Source of the DNA: Planctomycetota bacterium
GTDB lineage: Bacteria > Planctomycetota > UBA8108 > UBA1146 > JAJFFE01
Direction of reading: 5' to 3'
NCBI GenBank assembly: GCA_020425835.1
Contig: JAGQRC010000335.1
Span: forward strand, 1 to 5,024
Length of the DNA stretch: 5,024 nucleotides
The position numbers and the translations under genes were made by a program. This document shows, piece after piece, positions 1-5,024 of the stretch (position 1 is its first letter; every line of letters starts with the position of its first letter). The notes below the pieces were generated by a model. That model was not told the origin of the DNA. It did not search any database and saw only the letters and a program-made list of their open reading frames with translations.

Positions 1-1419
1 CTCGCCGATCGTGTGCACGAGTTCCTCGACGGTCGCCGCGACCGGATCCGCCGTCAGCAGCGAGCACGAGCCGAGCTGTCCCTCGCCCGCGAGCGTCTTC
101 GAGCGTGCGAGGAGACCGAGGGGCGTTCGCGAGAGCTCGCGTCCGAGCTGGAGCTCGTCGCTCCGGTTCCGTGGGCATCGACCGAGGAGAAGTCGCGCTT
201 CTGGGAGGCCGAGGACCACTACGAACGCACCCTGGAGTCCGCGGAGCTGCACCGTGAGCGCGCGCTCCAACACTTGTTGCGTGCGCGCGAGGACGCGCCC
301 GAGGACCCGGAGATCCGGGACGCCTTGACCGAGGTCTACCTCGAACGGCTCGATCGGGCGGAACTCCTCGGCGATCGCTTCCAACAGCGCTTTCTCGAGA
401 CACAGCTCCGAGGTCTCGATCTTCCGAACCTCGAGGAGCTTCTCGAGGGAAAGGGCTCGTTGTCCATCCGGGTCGAGCCGACGCCGACCCGCCGGACGCT
501 CGCGCCGCTGGTCGAGCAGCATCGCGTCTGGGTTCCTGCGGAGGAGGAGCGCATCGAGCTCCGCGACGCGGGTGCGATCGCGCTGGCGCAGGGACGCTAC
601 GAGCTCCGCGTGGAAGCGGAAGGCCGTCGTCGCATCCTCGTTCCGGTCCGCATCCGTCGCCGTGCGACGGTCGAGCTCGATCTTCGTTTGCGCACCGACG
701 ATGACATCGGTGCCGAGTTCGTGCAGATCCCGGCGGGTTCGTTCGTGATGGGCGGGGACGACGAGACCTTCCAGTCTCACCCGCGACAAGTCCGCGATGT
801 CGGAGAGTTCGCGATCGCGCGCTACCCGATCACCTTCGAGGAGTACCGCGAGTTCGTGCAGTCGGTCGCCGACGTCGATCCGGAGGAAGCCGAACCGTTG
901 CTGCCTCACGTCTCCGAGAACCGCAACGTGTGGGGGATCGACGATGGCCGGGTCCTCTACTTCGAGACCCGACGGAACTGGCCCGTTTTCGGAGTCGACT
1001 TCGAGCAGGCCCAGCGCTACTGCCAGTGGCGGTCCCAGCGCGACGGTCGGCGCTATCGGCTCCCCACCGACGAGGAGTGGGAGAAGGCCGCCCGCGGCAC
1101 CGATGAGCGGATCTTCCCCTGGGGAGACCGGTTCGACGCGAGCTTCTGCAAGAACGCCGAGTCGACCGAGGGAAAGGCGCAACCCGAAGCGGTCGGCGCC
1201 TACCCGATCGATTGCTCACCCTACGGTGTGCGCGACATGGCCGGCGGCATCCGGGAATGGTGTGATTCCTGGTACAGCGAGAAGGACGGGCAGCGGCTCG
1301 TCCGCGGGGGATCGTGGAACTTCACCTCGATCGGCGCGCATTGCGCCTACCGGATGGGATGCGCGCCTCATGTCGCCTATCCGTTCATCGGGTTCCGGAT
1401 CGTCCACGACTTCGGCTGA
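1..1419 (+). CDS. C-terminal part of a probable Ser/Thr protein kinase fused to a SUMF1 (FGE-like sulfatase-modifying factor) domain; 5' partial
   Basis: The frame is open from the first base, so the gene starts upstream; the GTG at 13 is probably internal. It ends at TGA 1417-1419, and 472 residues are visible. Numbered from the window edge, the opening LADRVHEFLDGRRDR resembles the linker that follows the catalytic domain in planctomycete and myxobacterial kinases. Residues 10-125 are a charged, probably helical or TPR-like stretch rich in Arg and Glu. Residues 152-231, starting GSLSIRVEPTPTRR, look like a PEGA-type beta domain. Residues 239-470 are a full SUMF1 fold with the family signatures FVQIPAGSFVMGG, RLPTDEEWEKAARG, YGVRDMAGGIREW, RLVRGGSW (433-439, just before N440) and GFRIV. 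The Cys after GGS-x-x used by true formylglycine-generating enzymes is absent: GGSWNF stands there, and the nearest cysteines are C448 and C454. The domain is therefore more likely a binding or sensory module than an active FGE. The kinase assignment is inferred because no catalytic motif lies in the window; another SUMF1-containing multidomain protein is possible. Confidence 0.85.
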   Translation, partial: LADRVHEFLDGRRDRIRRQQRARAELSLARERLRACEETEGRSRELASELELVAPVPWASTEEKSRFWEAEDHYERTLESAELHRERALQHLLRAREDAPEDPEIRDALTEVYLERLDRAELLGDRFQQRFLETQLRGLDLPNLEELLEGKGSLSIRVEPTPTRRTLAPLVEQHRVWVPAEEERIELRDAGAIALAQGRYELRVEAEGRRRILVPVRIRRRATVELDLRLRTDDDIGAEFVQIPAGSFVMGGDDETFQSHPRQVRDVGEFAIARYPITFEEYREFVQSVADVDPEEAEPLLPHVSENRNVWGIDDGRVLYFETRRNWPVFGVDFEQAQRYCQWRSQRDGRRYRLPTDEEWEKAARGTDERIFPWGDRFDASFCKNAESTEGKAQPEAVGAYPIDCSPYGVRDMAGGIREWCDSWYSEKDGQRLVRGGSWNFTSIGAHCAYRMGCAPHVAYPFIGFRIVHDFG

Positions 1420-1487
1420 GCGGATCCGTCGTGTGGATTCGCCGGTTTCCCACCGATAGACTGGGAGGCGTCGAGTTCCGGAGACGG

Positions 1488-1523
1488 CCGGGCCCGGTGT
1501 CCGGCTCAGCCCCTTCTCGGCTG
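1488..1523 (+). terminator. Weak hairpins after the kinase/SUMF1 gene, possible transcription terminator
   Basis: A perfect 10-bp palindrome CCGGGCCCGG lies at 1488-1497. A second small stem-loop pairs CAGCC (1507-1511) with GGCTG (1519-1523) around a 7-base loop. They begin about 70 bases after the stop codon at 1419, where a terminator would be useful. No run of T follows either one, and short GC-rich stems arise easily by chance in DNA of this composition, so the call is weak. Confidence 0.15.
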
Positions 1524-1577
1524 CGACGCGTCTTCGGCACGTCCGCCGGGAGAGTCTTCTCCGAGGAACAGTCTCTC

Positions 1578-1628
1578 GGACGTAGTGCTCCCTGGGACGC
1601 AGTGCTCCCTCGGACGCAGTGCTCCCTC
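1578..1628. repeat. Three tandem copies of a 17-bp repeat upstream of the Cys-rich gene
   Basis: The units are 1578-1594, 1595-1611 and 1612-1628. Units 2 and 3 are identical (GGACGCAGTGCTCCCTC); unit 1 differs at its sixth base (T) and last base (G). Each unit contains an imperfect dyad, GGA-c-GCA around a central G, then TGC-TCC, which one mismatch weakens in unit 1. The array ends 4 bases before the ribosome binding site of the next gene, so it lies in its leader or promoter region. A period of 17 shifts the reading frame and the array lies outside any supported gene, so it is not a protein repeat. It could be an operator array for a repeated protein-binding site or a simple minisatellite; the sequence does not decide. 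Confidence 0.8.
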
Positions 1629-1632
1629 GGGC

Positions 1633-1638
1633 GAAGGA
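1633..1638 (+). promoter_or_regulatory. Ribosome binding site fixing the GTG start of the Cys-rich gene
   Basis: GAAGGA lies 8 bases before the GTG at 1647. This is good Shine-Dalgarno spacing and the main reason to start the gene at 1647. An in-frame ATG much further upstream (1314) would overlap the kinase/SUMF1 gene and put the 17-bp repeats in the coding region. Confidence 0.6.
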
Positions 1639-1646
1639 ACCGCACG

Positions 1647-2123
1647 GTGAACCCCGCCTTCCGACGAACCACGACCTGGCTCACACTCGGAGCGGTCTTC
1701 GTCTGGAGTCTGGAACTCTGCTGCTGCACGTTCGGCTCGTCGTGCTGCGCTTCGGAATCCGTGTGCTGCGCCCCTGCCGCGGGTGGCTCCTCCCGTCCGG
1801 CGTCGTCCCAGGCCGCCTCGGGTGGACCCGCCGAACGGCATTGCTGCTGTCACCGAACCGAATCCTCGTCGGAACGTGGCGATGCCACTCCCGCCGTTCG
1901 ATCGGGAAAGACGCTCCGCGAGTGCCACTGCCCGAAGCGATCGGTCGCCGAAGTGGCCCCCGAGGTCGGCGCCGAGGTCAGCCCGGTCGATGTTCGCGAT
2001 CTCGTTCCGGAGCCGACCCCGACTCGGATGCCGTCGGTCGCGTTCGCGATCGAGCTCGACGGCTCTCCCCGCGTTGCGCTCGAACCCTCCCGCGGACCCC
2101 CTCCCGCCACCGGTCTGTCCTGA
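1647..2123 (+). CDS. Small exported Cys-rich protein of unknown function, possible metal-binding partner of the efflux system
   Basis: The 158-residue product starts at GTG 1647, chosen for the GAAGGA site 8 bases upstream. I do not recognise the family. The N-terminus carries two arginines (R6, R7) and then a hydrophobic segment at about 11-24, consistent with a signal peptide or membrane anchor. A triple Cys follows at 25-27, but Glu23 at -2 makes a normal lipobox unlikely. There are 12 cysteines, all before residue 96: CCC 25-27, CC 33-34, CC 40-41, CCC 66-68 within HCCCH, and C93/C95 within ECHC. Adjacent histidines (65, 69, 94) strengthen the resemblance to a metal ligand set. Residues 100-158 are Pro-rich, Cys-free and probably disordered. 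Third codon positions are mostly G or C, supporting real coding. The gene lies 167 bases before the outer-membrane efflux gene on the same strand, so a periplasmic role in binding copper, silver or a similar metal is plausible but inferred. A long antisense frame over the same DNA is less convincing. Confidence 0.62.
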   Translation: MNPAFRRTTTWLTLGAVFVWSLELCCCTFGSSCCASESVCCAPAAGGSSRPASSQAASGGPAERHCCCHRTESSSERGDATPAVRSGKTLRECHCPKRSVAEVAPEVGAEVSPVDVRDLVPEPTPTRMPSVAFAIELDGSPRVALEPSRGPPPATGLS

Positions 2124-2290
2124 CCGTTCCTCCCCTCGACATCGTCACCCGGTGAGTGCGTGCCGCCGTCGCGGACGTCCACCGCTCGGTCCGACTCCAT
2201 CGGTGTCTCGGGTGATCCGTCGTCACTCATCGCGTCGTCGATGGCCTTCGACTTCGGAAGACCCGGGGCGCCACAGCCTCTGAGGATGAC
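2124..2290. other. Intergenic gap between the Cys-rich gene and the efflux operon
   Basis: No gene, clear terminator or recognisable sigma-70-type promoter is visible in this gap. Its last bases carry the ribosome binding site of the following gene. The length leaves it open whether the efflux genes have their own promoter here or are read through from the Cys-rich gene. Confidence 0.4.
2282..2286 (+). promoter_or_regulatory. Ribosome binding site of the outer-membrane efflux gene
   Basis: GAGGA lies 4 bases before ATG 2291. The spacing is short but usable. The start is supported independently because it gives a complete lipoprotein signal peptide. Confidence 0.5.
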
Positions 2291-3676
2291 ATGTTCCCTC
2301 TACTCTCCCGAGCTCGCGCCGGTGGCGTGGCGTTGCCGGTCCTCGCAACGATCGCGGTCGGTTGTGCCCAGCCTCCGACTCGGCCCGAGGCGGTCCGCGA
2401 GCCCGTCCCGGTCCGTGTCGATCCGATGCGGGTCGAGGGGAGTGCCTCGCGGAACGAGGTGCTCGCCACGGTCGACGACTACCTCGCCTACGCGCTCGAG
2501 CACAACCCCGCGGTGGGCGCGGCCGTCGAGCACTGGCGAGCGCGGGCCGAACGCGTTCCGCAGCTCGGGGCGTGGTCCGATCCGCAGCTGACCATCGGCT
2601 ACTTCCTCGAGGAGGTGCAGACTCGCACGGGTCCGCAGGAGGCGAAGCTCGGGTTGCGCCAAGCCGTGCCCTGGCCCGGTCTGCTCGGCGGCCGGGAAGA
2701 GGCGGCCGCTGCCGAAGCGCGCGCTGCGTGGCGTCGGCTCGAGGCGTTGCGTTGGTCGATCGTCGAACGAGTGCGGGTCGCGCTCCACGAATTGCGGTAT
2801 CTCGATCGCTCGATCGAGATCACCGGCCGGAATCTCGAGCTGCTCCGTTCCTTCGAGTCGGTGATCCGAACGCGGTACCGTGTCGGGGAGGGATCCCATC
2901 CGGCGTTGATTCGCGCACAGGTGGCGCTCGGACAGCTCGATGACCGATGCCGACAGCTCGAAGAGTTCCGGCCGACCCTGGTCGCCGAGCTCAACGCGCT
3001 GCTGGGGCGCGGAGCGGGCGCGATCGATCCGGTGCCGGAGCTCTCGGACGCCGTCATCGACGTCGAGCTCGAGCGACTCACCGAGCGAGCTCGGGACCAG
3101 AACCCGGGGCTCCTCGCGCTTCTCGAGGAGATCGATGCCCAGCGACGACTCGAGGACGTCGCTCAGCGATCCGGGTACCCGAGCTTCATGGTCGGGGTCG
3201 ACTACATCTTCACCGGGAGCGCCGTCAACGGCGGCACCCGCGGGAGCGGCGACGACCCGGTCCTGCTGACGCTCGGTGTCGACCTGCCGATCGCGCGGTC
3301 GAAGTACCGCGCCGCGCGTCGGGAAGCGACGGCGCGTCGGGTCGCAGCGACGCACGATTGGAACGACGAGCGCAACCGACTGGCCTCCGCGGTCCAGCGC
3401 GGGTGGTTCGAGCACCACGACGCGGACCGGAGAGCCCGTCTCTACGCCGGGGCTCTGGTTCCCAAGGCGACCGAGTCGCTGGAGGCGTCGCTGGCCGGCT
3501 TTCGTTCGGGCACTTCGACCTTCCTCGACGTTCTCGATGCGGAGCGCACCCTTCTCGAGTTCGAGCTCGAGCGCGAGCGCGCCCGAGCGGACCGTGCCCA
3601 ATCGTTGGCGCGGCTGAACACCTTGGTCGGCGGTCGTCTCGGGACGCGAGACGCCGACGCATCGGAGGATCGATGA
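2291..3676 (+). CDS. TolC/CusC-family outer-membrane efflux lipoprotein of a heavy-metal RND system
   Basis: The 461-residue product is the usual length for the CusC/TolC outer-membrane factor family, whose members form trimeric channels taking substrate from the pump and adaptor to the outside. A signal peptide covers about residues 1-24 and ends IAVGC, with C25 the likely lipidated cysteine; Ala at -3 is less usual than Leu. The mature part has the two outer-membrane-efflux repeats. The first starts near DDYLAYALEHNP (62-73) and includes DPQLTIGYF (97-105) and a QAVPWPG motif (124-130), typical of heavy-metal members. The second includes PSFMVGVDY (297-305) and GFRSGTSTFLDVLDAERTLLEFEL (from 403). 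Long Arg/Glu/Ala-rich helices between them fit the periplasmic barrel. The stop overlaps the start of the adaptor gene by four bases, so the two genes are almost certainly co-translated. Metal specificity cannot be read from this protein alone; the adaptor points to copper, silver or similar ions. Confidence 0.92.
   Translation: MFPLLSRARAGGVALPVLATIAVGCAQPPTRPEAVREPVPVRVDPMRVEGSASRNEVLATVDDYLAYALEHNPAVGAAVEHWRARAERVPQLGAWSDPQLTIGYFLEEVQTRTGPQEAKLGLRQAVPWPGLLGGREEAAAAEARAAWRRLEALRWSIVERVRVALHELRYLDRSIEITGRNLELLRSFESVIRTRYRVGEGSHPALIRAQVALGQLDDRCRQLEEFRPTLVAELNALLGRGAGAIDPVPELSDAVIDVELERLTERARDQNPGLLALLEEIDAQRRLEDVAQRSGYPSFMVGVDYIFTGSAVNGGTRGSGDDPVLLTLGVDLPIARSKYRAARREATARRVAATHDWNDERNRLASAVQRGWFEHHDADRRARLYAGALVPKATESLEASLAGFRSGTSTFLDVLDAERTLLEFELERERARADRAQSLARLNTLVGGRLGTRDADASEDR
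3664..3669 (+). promoter_or_regulatory. Ribosome binding site of the adaptor gene, inside the end of the outer-membrane gene
   Basis: GGAGGA lies 3 bases before ATG 3673, within the last codons of the upstream gene. With the ATGA stop/start overlap at 3673-3676, it supports this start and translational coupling of channel and adaptor. Confidence 0.6.
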
Positions 3677-5024
3677 CCTCGCCTCGCACCCCACTCCACG
3701 ACTCGCTCAGCTGGATCTGGCATCACTGCTCCGCGTTCTTCGGGGTGGTCCTGATCATCCTGGCCCTGGTGATCGGATATCGATGGGGACGATCCGACTC
3801 GACCGGAACTCCACTCCCCACACCGTCCACCGCGGCCGAATCGACGCCGAAGCTCTACACCTGCTCGATGCACCCTTCGGTTCGTCTGTCGGACCCGAAT
3901 GCGAAGTGTCCGATCTGCTTCATGGACCTGATTCCCGTCGCGGACGATGGGGGAGGGCCGGGATCGGCGCAGCGCCTGACGCTCTCGCGGGAGGCGGCTG
4001 CTCTCGCCGACATCGAGACGGCCCGGGTCGGACGGTACTTCCCACGCGCTGAAGTGCGGTTGTTCGGCAAGGTGACCTACGACGAGACCTCGGTCGCGCG
4101 TCTGACGTCCTACTTCCCCGGGCGCGTCGAGCGACTGTTCGTGAACTACGTCGGGATCCCGGTGCGTCGAGGGGATCACCTCGCCGAGCTGTACAGCCCG
4201 ACGCTGCTGACCGCGTTCGAGGAGCTCCGGCAAGCGCGCGCCGCATTCGAGAAGACGACCGACGCCTCGGCGATCATCCAGCGCACGAATCGAGAGACGT
4301 TGGAGGCGGCGCGCGAGAAACTCCGGCTCCTCGGGGTGACTCGCGAGCAGGTCGAGTCGGCGGAGTCCGGCGGGGCGCGGACCGATCGTCTGACGATCTA
4401 CTCTCCGATCGGAGGGGTCGTCACCCATCTCGCGGTTCGCGAAGGCGACTATCTCGAGACCGGGGAGCCAATCGCCACGGTGGCCGACCTGGGCCATCTC
4501 TGGCTCGATCTCGAGGCCTACGAGTCCCAGCTTCCGATGCTGCGCTGGGGTCAGCCGGTCACGTTCACCGTGGAGTCGCATCCCGGGGAGACGTTCGAAG
4601 GGCGCATCGCCTTCATCGAGCCGCGCGTCGACGATCGCACGCGCACCGCGATCGTCCGAGTCGCCGTCGACAACACGAACGGTCGACTGAAGCCGGGGAT
4701 GTTCGCCTCGGCCGTGGTCCGACCCCGGGTCGCCACGGACGGTGCCGTGTTGACGGACGAGCTGGCGGGTCGCTGGGTCAGTCCCATGCATCCGACCATC
4801 GTGAAAGACGCGCCCGGGACCTGTGACATCTGCGGAATGGACCTCGTGCCGGCGGAGACGTTGGGGGTCGTCGGCGACCCGACATCCATCGAAGTGCCGC
4901 TGGTCGTCCCTCGCTCGGCGGTTCTCTTCACCGGGGTTCGATCGATCGTCTACGTGCGTGTCCCGGGGGAGGAGACGACCTTCGAGGCGCGCGAGGTGCT
5001 CCTCGGTGTCCGCGCGGGAGAGCT
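3673..5024 (+). CDS. CusB-type RND efflux periplasmic adaptor with two heavy-metal-binding domains; 3' partial
   Basis: The frame is open from ATG 3673 to the window end (450 codons plus two bases), so the C-terminus is missing. This is a membrane-fusion protein linking an inner-membrane RND pump to the outer-membrane channel. A single hydrophobic segment at about 21-36 anchors it to the inner membrane, with no lipobox. Residues 60-89 are a heavy-metal-binding domain (YTCSMHP, then CPICFMDLIP) with candidate ligands C64, M66, H67, C79, C82 and M84. The two lipoyl halves are about 143-180 and 240-275 (SPIGGVVTHLAVREGDYLETG), flanking a helical hairpin at about 181-235. A beta-barrel region follows to about 350, including RLKPGMFASAVV. 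A second heavy-metal-binding motif at 368-394 (WVSPMHP, then CDICGMDLVPAE) sits between the barrel and the membrane-proximal domain; Ser370 replaces its first Cys. The domains suggest delivery of copper, silver or related ions to the pump. The partner pump gene should lie just downstream but is not visible. Confidence 0.93.
   Translation, partial: MTSPRTPLHDSLSWIWHHCSAFFGVVLIILALVIGYRWGRSDSTGTPLPTPSTAAESTPKLYTCSMHPSVRLSDPNAKCPICFMDLIPVADDGGGPGSAQRLTLSREAAALADIETARVGRYFPRAEVRLFGKVTYDETSVARLTSYFPGRVERLFVNYVGIPVRRGDHLAELYSPTLLTAFEELRQARAAFEKTTDASAIIQRTNRETLEAAREKLRLLGVTREQVESAESGGARTDRLTIYSPIGGVVTHLAVREGDYLETGEPIATVADLGHLWLDLEAYESQLPMLRWGQPVTFTVESHPGETFEGRIAFIEPRVDDRTRTAIVRVAVDNTNGRLKPGMFASAVVRPRVATDGAVLTDELAGRWVSPMHPTIVKDAPGTCDICGMDLVPAETLGVVGDPTSIEVPLVVPRSAVLFTGVRSIVYVRVPGEETTFEAREVLLGVRAGE

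Noticed and set aside
1434..1462. Promoter-like pair TGGATT (1434-1439) and TAGACT (1457-1462) with 17-base spacing
   Set aside because: The -35 match is only three of six and the -10 match four of six, which is not enough to call in this GC-rich sequence; the position is about 185 bases before the next start.
1578..1628. CRISPR array
   Set aside because: The 17-bp units abut directly with no spacers, so this is a tandem repeat rather than a CRISPR.
1314..1646. Upstream extension of the Cys-rich gene to an in-frame ATG at 1314
   Set aside because: It would overlap the kinase/SUMF1 coding region by about 100 bases and run through the 17-bp repeats, losing the N-terminal signal-like segment; GTG 1647 has a proper ribosome binding site.
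1850..2230. Minus-strand frame of 126 codons opposite the Cys-rich gene
   Set aside because: The product is low-complexity Ser/Gly/Arg-rich with no motif, while the + strand frame has a ribosome binding site, a hydrophobic N-terminus and organised Cys clusters. It is the main competing reading if the Cys-rich gene proves wrong.
2300..3694. Long open frame on the minus strand opposite the outer-membrane efflux gene
   Set aside because: The + strand protein has clear family motifs, a signal peptide and a ribosome binding site. The antisense frame is a by-product of the G/C-rich third positions and shows no recognisable domain.
3442..4791. Long open frame on the minus strand spanning the channel/adaptor junction
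   Set aside because: It is antisense to two confidently identified genes, and its translation is Arg-rich without family features.

Overview
This GC-rich window, with strongly G/C-biased third codon positions, reads as chromosomal DNA of a Gram-negative bacterium. Two features suggest Planctomycetota, or less likely Myxococcota or another deltaproteobacterial-type lineage: a serine/threonine-kinase tail fused to a SUMF1 (formylglycine-generating-enzyme-like) domain, and a metal-efflux adaptor with two heavy-metal-binding domains. The phylum is inferred from gene architecture only. All four supported genes lie on the + strand.

Layout. Positions 1-1419 hold the 3' part of a large gene whose visible product has a charged helical region, a PEGA-like beta region and a SUMF1 domain. 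The kinase domain expected before it lies outside the window. A 227-base gap follows (1420-1646); it contains weak hairpins and, just before the next gene, three head-to-tail copies of a 17-bp repeat (1578-1628). Positions 1647-2123 encode a small, probably exported protein with 12 cysteines, which I do not recognise. A 167-base gap (2124-2290) shows no clear signal apart from the ribosome binding site at its end. Positions 2291-3676 encode a CusC/TolC-type outer-membrane efflux lipoprotein. An ATGA overlap then leads into a CusB-type RND periplasmic adaptor (3673 to the window end), which is cut off by the window.

How the genes work together. The last two genes encode the outer-membrane channel and the periplasmic adaptor of a heavy-metal RND efflux complex, probably for copper, silver or a related soft metal. 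The inner-membrane CusA-type pump is expected just downstream but is not visible. The Cys-rich protein upstream may be a periplasmic metal-binding partner, in a position where other systems can carry a chaperone such as CusF; this is inference. The kinase/SUMF1 gene is probably a separate unit, and no link between it and metal efflux can be shown.

The most interesting points are the unrecognised 12-Cys protein with its 17-bp repeat array, and the adaptor's second internal metal-binding motif, in which the first cysteine is replaced by serine.
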